Source: Devosia sp. (GTDB taxonomy: Bacteria > Pseudomonadota > Alphaproteobacteria > Rhizobiales > Devosiaceae). Taken from it: a stretch of 40,389 nucleotides of DNA. Position 1 is the stretch's first letter; every line of letters starts with the position of its first letter. Shown here piece by piece: positions 1 to 8,578 of the stretch. Under the pieces are notes generated by a model, which was not told the origin of the DNA, did not search any database, and saw only the letters and a list, made by a program, of their open reading frames with translations. Location: assembly GCA_030680995.1 (NCBI GenBank), contig JAUXUM010000019.1:1-40389 (forward strand), written 5' to 3'. Both the position numbers and the translations under genes were made by a program.

Positions 1-56
1 CGAACCGGGAACCGTGTGCCGACGTCGAGGGAGCGTTCCTTGGCCAAGCTCGGAAC

Positions 57-1319
57 CTATTTGCCGCCGGCCAGAAGCGCGTCTATCTGCTTGGCGGCGT
101 TGCTGAGCGCATCCTGCACCGAGACCTTGCCTTCGAACGCGGGCGCAAGTTCGATGTTGAGGATGCCGTCGACCTTTGACGAAGCGGGGATCGCAAGGCG
201 CGACTTGGCGGTCTTCAATTGGCTTGAGAAGGTCGCGTAATAGGGCGCGACGGCCTTCTCGGCTTCGGCGAAGGCCGGGATCACGGTCATGTTGCCCGAC
301 TTGGTCATTTCCATCTGGAACTGTTCGGTCTGGGTGAAGCGGATGAATTCCAGCGCCGCCTCTTGGTTCTGCGACGATGCGGTCAATACGATGTCCTGCC
401 CGCCGACAACGCTGATCGAGCCGCCCTTGCCGGCAGGCACCGGCGCGTAGACCGGAGTGAAATCGGGATACTGCTCGCCCCAGATGCCGACCATCCACGG
501 GCCGTCAAGGATGGTCGCATATTTTCCCGAGGGCAAGCCGTCGGAGGTGCCGATTGCGCCCTGGTTGCCGATAATGAGATTGGGGATCTGTCCGGCCTGG
601 TAGAGATCGACCAGCATCTGTATGGCGGCGACGCTGTCGGGACCATCGAGATAGCCCGAGGCTACCTTTAGCTCCGGATCGGTGATGTTGCCACCGCCCG
701 ACCAGATCCAGGGGAGGACGTTCCAGCTGCCTAGCCCGCCGTCAGCGAAGACGGAAGTCTCGGTGCCCTTCAGCTTTTCGGCCATGGCCTTCAATTCGGC
801 GAAGGTCGCCGGCGGCGCGCTCATGCCGGCAGCATCGAGTGCCGCCTGGCTGGTCACCAATACGCGGGTATTGGTGTCGAGCGGCAGGCCGTAATATTTC
901 CCCAGGTAGAGGTTGGTGGAGAGCGAGCCGGGGTAGGTCGCGCCGGCGAGCGCCTGGAAATCCGGCATCGCGTCCGAGAGCGGCACCAGGACGCCGAGTT
1001 CGGCAAACTGCGGCACCCAGCCAAGATCTGCGCGCACCAGGTCGGGCAGTTCGCCACCTGCGGCGCTGGTGGTCAGCTTTTGCAACAGCGAGTCATAGGG
1101 GACGTCGACGTACTTTACCTTTATGCCCGGGTGCGCCGCCTCGAAGGCGGGGATCAGCACATTGTTCAGTGCATCCTGCTGCCTTGAGTTGCCGCCATTG
1201 CCGTAGGACCCGAAGAAGGTGATGGTGGCATCCTGGGCCAGAGCCGGCAGCGCCGCCAGCAGGGCTGCACCGGCGACCATCGAGAGTAACGCGCCGCGGC
1301 GCGTCGGATAGTGTGACAT
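57..1319 (-). CDS. ABC transporter sugar-binding protein (family 1)
   Basis: This is a periplasmic solute-binding protein of a sugar ABC importer (extracellular solute-binding family 1), about 420 residues, the usual length. The chosen start at 1319 gives an N-terminus SHYPTRRGALL followed by a hydrophobic stretch ending ALPALA-QD. That is a signal peptide with a twin-arginine-like pair. It is preceded by a strong GAGGAGGG ribosome binding site; an upstream in-frame ATG at 1364 has no comparable site. The mature part has the cluster B layout, including the YYGLPLDTNTRVL and DGPWMVGIWGEQ segments near the hinge and ligand cleft. It diverges from the ROK regulator at 1507 and lies near an alpha-glucosidase, so an alpha-glucoside ligand is inferred. 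Its permeases would follow past the left edge. A weak hairpin (GTTCC at 35-39, GGAAC at 52-56) lies just after the stop. Confidence 0.9.
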   Translation of the reverse strand: MSHYPTRRGALLSMVAGAALLAALPALAQDATITFFGSYGNGGNSRQQDALNNVLIPAFEAAHPGIKVKYVDVPYDSLLQKLTTSAAGGELPDLVRADLGWVPQFAELGVLVPLSDAMPDFQALAGATYPGSLSTNLYLGKYYGLPLDTNTRVLVTSQAALDAAGMSAPPATFAELKAMAEKLKGTETSVFADGGLGSWNVLPWIWSGGGNITDPELKVASGYLDGPDSVAAIQMLVDLYQAGQIPNLIIGNQGAIGTSDGLPSGKYATILDGPWMVGIWGEQYPDFTPVYAPVPAGKGGSISVVGGQDIVLTASSQNQEAALEFIRFTQTEQFQMEMTKSGNMTVIPAFAEAEKAVAPYYATFSSQLKTAKSRLAIPASSKVDGILNIELAPAFEGKVSVQDALSNAAKQIDALLAGGK

Positions 1320-1406
1320 TTCGTTTCCCTCCTCAATTGCGGGCATTGAAAGGCTCTCGGCCATGCCCTGCCGAAATTGTGTTACGACGAAAATAATTCA
1401 CTGTCA

Positions 1407-1459
1407 ATTTTGGGCAAAAATGGATCACTCTGCCCGTAGTTTATTTCTTGGCAAAAATA
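1407..1459. promoter_or_regulatory. Candidate ROK operators in divergent promoter region
   Basis: The 187-base gap between the binding-protein gene (start 1319) and the ROK gene (start 1507) is AT-rich against its surroundings. It holds TATTT-N8-AAATA at 1442-1459, which resembles the TTATTT/AAATAA half-sites of NagC/Mlc-type ROK operators. A second element, ATTTT-N5-AAAAT, lies at 1407-1421. The two share a core of TTGG(G)CAAAAAT at 1410-1421 and 1448-1458. Operator function is inferred. Confidence 0.35.
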
Positions 1460-1506
1460 TTAGGATGGGATAAGCGAGGATCGAGAGAAGGGGTAAGGTA
1501 GCATTC

Positions 1507-2670
1507 ATGCGCATAACGACGCCAAGGTGGACGCCGGGCAACGGCGCCTCGCGGGCGGTGGCCCTCGAGGTGCTGATTCACGGCCCGATGTCCCGCAGCG
1601 AGGTGGCGCGGCGGCTAGACCTGTCCCCTGGCTCGCTCACGCGGCTCAGCACGCCGCTGCTCGAATCCGGGCTCCTGGTCAATGTCGGCGAGCATGTCGA
1701 CGGAAAGGTCGGAAGGCCCTCGCAACTCATCGACGTGGTGCCCTCCTCGAAGCGGTTCATCGGAATGAAGCTGACGGCCGAAGAGGTGCTAGGGGTAACC
1801 ACCGACCTGCGGGCCAACGTATTGGCGGCAGCAGCTGAGCGCCTGATGTCGCGCGAGCCGGCCAAGGTTGTCGACACCATCGCGGAACTGACCGCACGGC
1901 TTGTCGAGGGAACGCCGCAGGTAACGGCCCTCGGTATCGGCGTCGGCGGCCTGCTGGGCGAACATGGCCAGGTGCGAAGCGCTCCCTTTCTCGGCTGGAC
2001 CGACGTGCCGCTCGGCGCAATGGTCGAGAAGCGCACCGGCATCCCCACCATCATAGAAAACGACCTCATCGCCTTCACCGAATACGAGCACTGGTTCGGC
2101 GCCGGGCGCGGGCTCGACCGCTTCGCCGTGCTGACGCTGGGGGCCGGCATCGGCTACGGCCTCGTCATCCATGACAAAATCGTCGCCAGCGAGGATTTTG
2201 GCATTGGGCTCGTGGGCCATTGGCCGCTCGACCCGTTCGGCCCAGTCTGCTCGGAGGGCCATCGCGGCTGCGCCAAGGCCGTGTTGACCGACACCGCGAT
2301 CACCCAAGCCGTCTCGCATGCACTGGGCCGAACGGTCACCTATCAGGCGGCGCTCGATCTGGCATCTTCCGGGGAGGCGGCGGCGCGCCGCGTGGTCGAC
2401 GATGCGGGCCGCGGGCTCGGCCGGATGCTCGCGGCAGTCGCCAATCTCACTATGCCGCAAACGGTGGTGCTGGGGGGCGAAGGCGTGCGTCTCGCCGCAG
2501 TCGCCGCCGAGGCGGTGCAGGAGGGGTTGCGGCAGGACCGCGACCCGCGCACCGAGCCGCTTCCGCTCACCGTCCGCTCCGGCGACAATACCGAATGGTG
2601 CCGCGGCGCCGCCGTGGTCGCCATCCAAACCTTCGTTCTCGGCCGCCGCAGCGGCGAGCCCGGCGAATAG
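1507..2670 (+). CDS. ROK family transcriptional regulator
   Basis: A 387-residue sugar-responsive repressor of the ROK family. Residues about 15-70 form a winged helix-turn-helix (SRSEVARRLDLSPGSLTRL) and the remainder is a ROK sugar-binding/kinase-like fold. The ENDL motif retains the ROK catalytic-type Asp, followed by GAGIGYGLV. The usual zinc motif CxCGxxGCxE is altered to CSEGHRGCAK: the second Cys is Glu and the last Glu is Lys, so metal binding may be weakened. The gene diverges from the sugar-binding protein and lies 18 bases before the alpha-glucosidase gene, so it probably controls both. The start is supported by a purine-rich AAGGGGTAAGG upstream. Confidence 0.9.
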   Translation: MRITTPRWTPGNGASRAVALEVLIHGPMSRSEVARRLDLSPGSLTRLSTPLLESGLLVNVGEHVDGKVGRPSQLIDVVPSSKRFIGMKLTAEEVLGVTTDLRANVLAAAAERLMSREPAKVVDTIAELTARLVEGTPQVTALGIGVGGLLGEHGQVRSAPFLGWTDVPLGAMVEKRTGIPTIIENDLIAFTEYEHWFGAGRGLDRFAVLTLGAGIGYGLVIHDKIVASEDFGIGLVGHWPLDPFGPVCSEGHRGCAKAVLTDTAITQAVSHALGRTVTYQAALDLASSGEAAARRVVDDAGRGLGRMLAAVANLTMPQTVVLGGEGVRLAAVAAEAVQEGLRQDRDPRTEPLPLTVRSGDNTEWCRGAAVVAIQTFVLGRRSGEPGE

Positions 2671-2688
2671 ATCCCGAAAGCCAGGCCA

Positions 2689-4356
2689 ATGCTCGACAGA
2701 ACCGGAAGTCACGCCAAGTGGTGGCAGAACACCACCGTCTATCAGATCTATCCACGCAGCTTCGCGGACAGCGATGGCGACGGGATCGGCGACCTCAGGG
2801 GGATCATCTCCAGACTTGACTACCTCGAAGCTCTCGGCATCGGCGTGGTCTGGCTCTCGCCGATCTTCCGCTCGCCGATGGACGACAACGGCTACGACAT
2901 CTCGGACTACCAGGTGATCGCGCCGGAGTTCGGCACACTCGAGGATTTCGACACGCTGGTCCGCGAGGCGAAGGCGCGCGGCATCGGCATCATCCTCGAC
3001 CTCGTGGTCAACCACACCTCCGACGCGCATCCCTGGTTTCTCGACGCGCGGAGTTCGAGGACGAGCCGTTACCGCGATTTCTACGTCTGGCGTCCGCCGG
3101 CACCCGACGGTGGCTGCCCGACCCAGCTGCAATCGGTATTTGGAGGATCGGCCTGGACCTTGGACGAGGCCGGCGAGGAATATTATCTGCACCAGTTCTC
3201 CAAGCGGCAACCCGACCTAAACTGGGAGAACCCTGCGCTGCGCGCCGAGATCTACCGGATGATGAACTGGTGGCTCGACCGCGGCATCGCCGGCTTTCGC
3301 ATGGACGTCATCGATCTCATCGGCAAGCAGGTCGACCGGGGAATTACCGCAGACGGCCCTCAGCTGCACCGGCTAATCCAGGAAATGAACCGAGAGACCT
3401 TCGGCCGCCGCGACGTGCTGACCGTCGGCGAGGCGTGGAGCGCGACGCCCTCGTCCGCGCTGCTCTATTCCGGCCGCGACCGGAACGAGCTCTCGATGGT
3501 ATTCCAGTTTGAGCACGTCTCGCAGCAGTGGGACGAGATGCGAGGTAAGTGGAAGCCGAAGCCGTTCGACCTTGTGGCACTGAAGCGCGTGCTCAATAGG
3601 TGGCAGACTGCACTGGCCGATGACGGCTGGAACTCACTCTTCTGGGGCAACCACGACCTTCCGCGGGCCGTGTCCCAGTATGGCGACGACAAGGGTTTCC
3701 GCGTCGAATCCGCCAAGATGCTGGCCACGGTCCTGCATCTGATGAAGGGCACACCCTTCGTCTACCAGGGCGAGGAAATCGGGATGACCAATGTCCCGTT
3801 CACCTCGATCGAGCAGTTCCGGGACATCGAGACGCTCAACATGCACCGGCTGCACCTCGAGGCCGGTCTCGCCTCGGCGGACTTCATCCGTGGTGCCAAC
3901 GCCAATGGTCGCGACAATGCGCGCACCCCGATGCAATGGAGCGCGGCACCGCATGGCGGCTTCACCACGGGCACGCCCTGGATCGAAGCCAACGCCAACC
4001 ACGCCACCATCAATGTTGAGGCAAGCCTTGCGGACGAAACATCGATCTGGTCGCATTACCGCAAGCTAGTCGCCCTCCGGAAAAGCTCGCCGGTCGTGGT
4101 GCTTGGCCGCTACCGGTCCTATCTGGCGGAGCACAAAAGCTGCCTGGTCTATTCCCGCACCCTTGGCGCGCAACGCATCATCGTTGTGGCCAACTTCTCC
4201 CCAATGCTTACGACGGTCGATCTACCGGAAGAAATTCGCACAGAGGGCGAGAGCCTGATCAGCAACTATGATCCCGTCCTTCGGCTGGGCAAGGCGATTA
4301 GCCTGAAGCCCTTCGAGGCATTCGCAGTTCTGGAGAACAAGGGTCGTACGGTCTGA
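2689..4356 (+). CDS. GH13 alpha-glucosidase (oligo-1,6-glucosidase type)
   Basis: A cytoplasmic glycoside hydrolase family 13 enzyme of 555 residues, normal length and without a signal peptide. The family regions are all present: DLVVNH near 104-109, GFRMDV with nucleophile Asp206, GEAW with acid/base Glu248, and NHD at 321-323. The QPDLNWENP signature near 174-182 is typical of oligo-1,6-glucosidase and alpha-glucosidase subfamilies. The residue after the nucleophile is Val, which in yeast and bacillus enzymes goes with isomaltose (alpha-1,6) cleavage, whereas Thr or Ala goes with maltose. It would release glucose from imported oligosaccharides. It follows the ROK gene by 18 bases and is probably co-transcribed. 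Exact substrate is inferred. Confidence 0.93.
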   Translation: MLDRTGSHAKWWQNTTVYQIYPRSFADSDGDGIGDLRGIISRLDYLEALGIGVVWLSPIFRSPMDDNGYDISDYQVIAPEFGTLEDFDTLVREAKARGIGIILDLVVNHTSDAHPWFLDARSSRTSRYRDFYVWRPPAPDGGCPTQLQSVFGGSAWTLDEAGEEYYLHQFSKRQPDLNWENPALRAEIYRMMNWWLDRGIAGFRMDVIDLIGKQVDRGITADGPQLHRLIQEMNRETFGRRDVLTVGEAWSATPSSALLYSGRDRNELSMVFQFEHVSQQWDEMRGKWKPKPFDLVALKRVLNRWQTALADDGWNSLFWGNHDLPRAVSQYGDDKGFRVESAKMLATVLHLMKGTPFVYQGEEIGMTNVPFTSIEQFRDIETLNMHRLHLEAGLASADFIRGANANGRDNARTPMQWSAAPHGGFTTGTPWIEANANHATINVEASLADETSIWSHYRKLVALRKSSPVVVLGRYRSYLAEHKSCLVYSRTLGAQRIIVVANFSPMLTTVDLPEEIRTEGESLISNYDPVLRLGKAISLKPFEAFAVLENKGRTV

Positions 4357-4478
4357 ACGGCAGGCGCCATCAGGCGCACGTTTCCCTCTGGCGGGGCTGG
4401 CGACGACCCGGGCTCGATCCCGCAGGCGCCGCGGCTCATCAATTTGACGGCACTCGATCCCCGATCGAGTACGGCAGG

Positions 4479-5028
4479 CCAAGCGGGATGTTCGAAGGCC
4501 CAAGCAGATAGCCACCGCCGGTAAGCCATTCGCCATGCCGTCCCACGCCCGTGCCGGCGAGCGTGACGCAGCAGAAAATCTTGAAGATGTTGACGCGCTC
4601 GCGTCACGATTTATCGGACAACGCCGCGCAACCGGATCAGGTCGCGCATGGCTTCGTGATCGGAGTCCGGCACCCAGACGAGCGTCAACTCTCCGGCTCG
4701 ATGGAGACGGGCAAGCATGGTGGCGTCGCGACGATCTGTCTTCAACCGATCGCCAGGCTTCCTCGGACTCAGCGACGGCGCCACCACGTCGCACCGATGG
4801 CCCAAGCTTGTGAGTTGGCGATGAACGCCATAATCGCACGGCCCCGCCTCACAGTAAAACTAGTAACGTGCCGGGACGCCCTAGACGGTCGCTTGGCTTG
4901 CTGATCGCACCAGGATCATTGGCGATTTCGCCGAAGTATTCCTCCATCCCGGAGCGTCTGCTCTCCGCCACCGCAACCGTGATCCGTTCTTGGTGAATAT
5001 CCAAGCCAACAAATCGGGTATGTTCCAT
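4479..5028 (-). pseudogene. IS110-family (IS1111-type) transposase remnant
   Basis: Three consecutive frames on the minus strand together rebuild the N-terminal half of an IS110 transposase. From the ATG at 5028 the protein begins MEHTRFVGLDIHQERITVAV, holding the first catalytic Asp. A frame change near 4870 leads into [14 protein letters not shown] and [19 protein letters not shown], the further DEDD acidic residues. That frame ends at a stop at 4611. A second shift gives RARQHLQDFLLRH and FEHPAW, after which similarity stops at about 4479. The C-terminal IS116 domain is absent. The element is dead: two frameshifts and truncation. The 120 bases from here to the alpha-glucosidase stop show nothing recognisable. 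Confidence 0.85.
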
Positions 5029-5181
5029 GAGGCCCGTCTCCTATGCATGAGGCTCTGCCCCGGCGAGCCGGCTTAACCCTCGTACCGTTGCATGTCGGAT
5101 AATGGGTCGCCCTCGGGCCCTGCAATCACAGGGACGAGGTGATACCGGGTGCCCGCCTCTGCCGCATACGCGACGGGGACG

Positions 5182-5720
5182 CTATGGTTGCCGGACCCCG
5201 GCGGCGCTCAGGGCGCTGCTGAGTGCCTCCGGCGGTGACCTGTCGGTTACCAGCGAGTTGATGGTGTTAAGGGGGCAAATCCTTTCGAACGCTGCCTTTT
5301 CGAGCTTCTCATGATCAAGTACCAGGATCGACTGATCCGCATTCTCGACCATCATGCGCTTGACCGAGATTGCTCCGGCATCGAAGTCGCCGGGACCGTG
5401 CGTGTCCAGCCGGCTCGCGCCGATGATGCAGTGCCGAACATTGAACTGGCCAGGTATTGCACCGTATCCGGTCCGCTCACTCCCCCGTCGTTGCGGTCAT
5501 AGTCACCCGGGCAGAGCCGGACGCGAATGGTGGGGTTCGACGCAAGCGCCGCGGTCACACCGATGCTGTTGGTGACGACCGACAGGTCGTTTCGTTCGGC
5601 AGCCAGCCCTCGCGCGAGGCTTGGCAGGTCAATCGTTGGCCGCCGATCGAGCCCTCTCGATCCGCCATCATCATGGGACAACTCGCGTCATCGGCCAATG
5701 ACCGGATCGCGCGAGAAGCG
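5182..5720 (-). pseudogene. DeoR-family regulator, frameshifted C-terminal remnant
   Basis: Two minus-strand frames combine into the sensor domain of a DeoR-type sugar-phosphate-responsive repressor. The upstream frame reads LARGLAAERNDLSVVTNSI and runs through ALASNPTIRVRLCPG and GPDTVQYLA. A one-base loss near 5453-5456 moves it to QFNVRHCIIGASRL, then ISVKRMMVENADQSILVLDH, and it ends RQP-stop at 5182. The segment before about 5680 is further scrambled, and no DeoR helix-turn-helix remains. It lies between the IS110 remnant and the crotonase gene, so it may be the former regulator of the catabolic block to its right. The 5029-5181 gap holds nothing identifiable. Confidence 0.75.
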
Positions 5721-5782
5721 GCCGCCGGCCCTGGCTAAACGAATAGTTATTTGCTTCGGTCCGGTAGCCACTAGGGGAACGG

Positions 5783-6553
5783 CTACCTTCGCCGGAAAAC
5801 GGCAGGGCGCTTTTCCTTGAAGGCCGTGCGGCCCTCGAGGGCATCCGCCGTCGCAAAGCAGATGGATTGCAAGTCGCGCTCATAGGCAATGGCGCCGGCG
5901 ATGCTCATCTCCCAGGCGGCGCGCAGATTGAGCTTGGCGGTTTCCGCGGCGATGGGCGCGCGCGAGGCGATAGTCGCGGCCAGCCTTCCGGCTTCCGTCA
6001 GCAGGTCGGCACGCGGAACCACGCGCGAGACGAGGCCCCACCGCTCAGCCGTCGCCGCATCGATGGGATCGCCAGTCATGATCATCAGCGCCGCGTTGGA
6101 TGGGCCAACCGCATGCGCGAGGTTGACGGCCATGCCGCCGCCGCCGATCCAACCGAGCTTGATCTCGGGGGCGGCAAAGCTGGCATTCTCCGAGGCGATT
6201 CGGATGTCGCAGGTCATCGCCGTCTCCAGGCCACCGCCGAAGGCATAGCCGTTCACCGCCGCAATCGACGGTTTGAGCAGCGCGCGGATGGCGTCGCAAT
6301 AGTCCGGTCGGTTGCGGAAGTCCCAGGCCGTGTCGTAGTCGTCCAGCGTTCGGATGTCGGAGCCGGCGCAGAAGGACCTGTCGCCGGCGCCGGTCAGGAC
6401 GACGCAGCGGATGCCGTCGTCGCTGTTGAACGCGTCGACCGCCTCGACCAGCGCACCGGCCATGTCCGGGGTCATGGCGTTGAGCTTTTCCGGCCGGTTG
6501 ATGGTGATGATGCCGGTGAACCCGTCGCGTTCCACCAGGATATTCTCACTCAT
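5783..6553 (-). CDS. Enoyl-CoA hydratase/isomerase (crotonase) family protein
   Basis: A 256-residue crotonase-fold enzyme acting on a CoA thioester. The CAGSD segment at 62-66 and FGGGLE near 105-110 supply the oxyanion hole. Glu110 and Glu130 (APEIKLG) match the two catalytic glutamates of enoyl-CoA hydratase, so hydration/dehydration chemistry is plausible; lyase or isomerase activity is also possible in this family. The start has a GGGGGA ribosome binding site. It is the last gene of the minus-strand block, 40 bases after the CoA-transferase, suggesting that the acyl-CoA made there is its substrate. Its natural substrate is unknown. Confidence 0.88.
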   Translation of the reverse strand: MSENILVERDGFTGIITINRPEKLNAMTPDMAGALVEAVDAFNSDDGIRCVVLTGAGDRSFCAGSDIRTLDDYDTAWDFRNRPDYCDAIRALLKPSIAAVNGYAFGGGLETAMTCDIRIASENASFAAPEIKLGWIGGGGMAVNLAHAVGPSNAALMIMTGDPIDAATAERWGLVSRVVPRADLLTEAGRLAATIASRAPIAAETAKLNLRAAWEMSIAGAIAYERDLQSICFATADALEGRTAFKEKRPAVFRRR

Positions 6554-6593
6554 GATGCAGTCCCCCGGGTCAGCGGCTGACAGTGCGGACCGC

Positions 6594-7787
6594 TCATAAT
6601 TGCCCGCTCGCCACCGCGCCGGCGCTCAGCAGCGCCTCGATTCTCGTTTCGTCATAGCCAGCCTCGCGCAGCACCTCGCGCGTGTGTTGACCGGCGAGCG
6701 GCGCCCCGCGCTCGACCCGCGACGGCGTGCGCGAAAAGCGGATGGGGAATCCCGGCGTCTTCACGTGACCTTCGGTCGGGTGGTCATATTCCACGAAGGT
6801 GCCGTTATGCGCGATCTGCGGATCGGCGACCAGATCAGCATAGCCATAGACCGGGCCGCACCAGATATCGGCGGCGCGCAGCAGTTCGAGCCATTCAGCC
6901 GAGGTCCTGGTGACCAGGCGCGCGCGCGTCTGCGCGAAGATCTCGTCGCGGCGGGTCCAGGTGTCCGTCTCGTCGTCCATGGTGAGAAAGTTCGGCTCGC
7001 CGATCACCTCGCCGAGCGCGGCCAGCTTGGGAAAGGCAATGATGATGAAGCCGTCGCTGGTGGCGAAGGCGCCGTAAGGCGCCCGGATATAGACATGGGC
7101 GTGCGGTTCGGCCGAACGCGTCTGCGGCTTGCCGGCGACGGTGAAGACAGAAAGCTCCTGCATCTGGAGCGTGGTGATCGCGTCGAGCATGTTGACCTGC
7201 ACCAGTTGGCCCTCGCCGGTGCGCTCGCGATGCAGCAGTGCCGCCAGCGCACCCTCGAAGGCGGTATAGGCAGTGATCGCATCCACCAGATACTGCCCGG
7301 CCGGCGTCGGCGCTTCGCCGTCACGTCCGGCTGACAGCATGGCACCCGACATACCCTGGAGCACAAGATCCTGGCCCGGCCGGTCCACATAGGGGCCGTC
7401 CTCGCCATAGCCGGAGATGGAAACATAGACGAGCCGGGGATTGATCGCCGCGAGGCTCTCGTAGTCGACGCCGAGGCGCTTGGCGACGCCGGGCCGGTAG
7501 TTCTGCAGGAACACGTCAGCCGACGTCACCAGATCAAGCATCACCTGCTTGCCGTCGGGCGATTTGAGATCGACGGCCAGAGAGCGCTTGTTGCGGTTGA
7601 GCGACAGGAACGAGACGTTGATCTTGTTGCCGCGCGCGCCGCCGGCCGAAACGTGCCGCTGCCATTCGCCGGTCACCGGCTCGATCTTCACCACGTCGGC
7701 GCCGAGATCGCCGAGCCGCTGGGCCGCGAAGGGGCCAGCCATGGCGATGGAACAATCAAGGATGCGGTAGCCGCTGAGGATGCCCAT
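6594..7787 (-). CDS. Class III CoA-transferase (CaiB/BaiF family)
   Basis: A 397-residue family III CoA-transferase, which moves CoA between carboxylic acids through an aspartyl-CoA thioester. The N-terminal Rossmann-like part reads GYRILDCSIAMAGPFA and LGADVVKIEP. The YLVDAITA segment places an Asp at residue 169, matching the nucleophilic Asp169 of formyl-CoA:oxalate CoA-transferase. The start overlaps no clear Shine-Dalgarno site and lies 17 bases after the SDR stop, suggesting translational coupling. Being in an operon with a sugar importer, SDR and crotonase is unusual and implies that a sugar-derived acid is activated to a CoA ester. Donor and acceptor acids cannot be read from the sequence. 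Confidence 0.9.
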   Translation of the reverse strand: MGILSGYRILDCSIAMAGPFAAQRLGDLGADVVKIEPVTGEWQRHVSAGGARGNKINVSFLSLNRNKRSLAVDLKSPDGKQVMLDLVTSADVFLQNYRPGVAKRLGVDYESLAAINPRLVYVSISGYGEDGPYVDRPGQDLVLQGMSGAMLSAGRDGEAPTPAGQYLVDAITAYTAFEGALAALLHRERTGEGQLVQVNMLDAITTLQMQELSVFTVAGKPQTRSAEPHAHVYIRAPYGAFATSDGFIIIAFPKLAALGEVIGEPNFLTMDDETDTWTRRDEIFAQTRARLVTRTSAEWLELLRAADIWCGPVYGYADLVADPQIAHNGTFVEYDHPTEGHVKTPGFPIRFSRTPSRVERGAPLAGQHTREVLREAGYDETRIEALLSAGAVASGQL

Positions 7788-7804
7788 GGGAGGACTTTCT
7801 GTGA

Positions 7805-8578
7805 TCAGTGCATGACCCAGCCGCCATCGACATTGATGGTCTGGCCGGTGATGAAGGAGGAAGCGTCGGAAGCAAGGAACATCAGGATGTTAGCAATGTC
7901 GGCTGGCGCGCCGCGGCGCTGGATGGCCTGCTGGTCGAAGATACGCCGCTCGTAGCCCGGCAGGTCGGGATGGATCTTTTCGGCGTCGGTTGGGAAGGCG
8001 CCGGGCGAGACGGCGTTGACGGTTATCCCGTACTTGCCGAACTCGCGGGCCCAGGCGCGGGCGAGGCCGATGAGGGCGCCCTTGGACTGGATGTAGGGGG
8101 TGAGGTCGGACCAGCCGCCAGAGAACGTGATGGAGGCGATGTTGATGATGCGGCCACGGCCGGCCTGCTTCATATGGGGCAGCGCGACTTGTACGCAGAC
8201 GATCGCGGCATCGACGTTTACGCGTTGAACCAACTGCATTTCTTCGATCGTGAAAGCTTCGAAGGGCTTGCTCGGGTAGATGGCGGCGTTATTGATGACG
8301 ACATCGAATCCGCCGACCGCGGCGGAGAGGCGTTCGAGCCCGGCGCGGAGCCCGGCAAGGTCGGAAAGGTCAAGCATTTCAACGGTCAGGCCGGCGAGGC
8401 CTTGCCCGGCAACGGCATCCTGCAGCGCCGCGACCTTGACCGGGTCGTTGTCGATGGCGATGACTCTGGCGCCGGTGCGGAGCAGGTGCAGGGTGGTTTC
8501 GAGCCCGAGGCCGCCCGCTGCGCCGGTGTAGAGGATGGTCTTGCCGGCCAGCGATCCGAAGTGGTCTTTCCGGGTCAT
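7805..8578 (-). CDS. Short-chain dehydrogenase/reductase (SDR)
   Basis: A 257-residue classical SDR. The TGAAGGLG cofactor loop is at 18-25, and Asp43 at the end of strand two favours NAD over NADP. NNAA follows at 96-99, and the catalytic Ser149, Tyr162 and Lys166 (YIQSK) are all present. The C-terminus ends FITGQTINVDGGWVMH, as usual. The start at 8578 overlaps the stop of the DUF4432 gene by four bases (ATGA), so the two are translationally coupled; a longer in-frame extension upstream is only overlap with that gene. It probably oxidises a sugar or sugar acid supplied by the neighbouring importer. Confidence 0.92.
   Translation of the reverse strand: MTRKDHFGSLAGKTILYTGAAGGLGLETTLHLLRTGARVIAIDNDPVKVAALQDAVAGQGLAGLTVEMLDLSDLAGLRAGLERLSAAVGGFDVVINNAAIYPSKPFEAFTIEEMQLVQRVNVDAAIVCVQVALPHMKQAGRGRIINIASITFSGGWSDLTPYIQSKGALIGLARAWAREFGKYGITVNAVSPGAFPTDAEKIHPDLPGYERRIFDQQAIQRRGAPADIANILMFLASDASSFITGQTINVDGGWVMH

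Noticed and set aside
1789-3210. A 473-codon minus-strand frame across the ROK and GH13 genes
   Set aside because: It spans two real genes on the other strand and lacks any recognisable feature.
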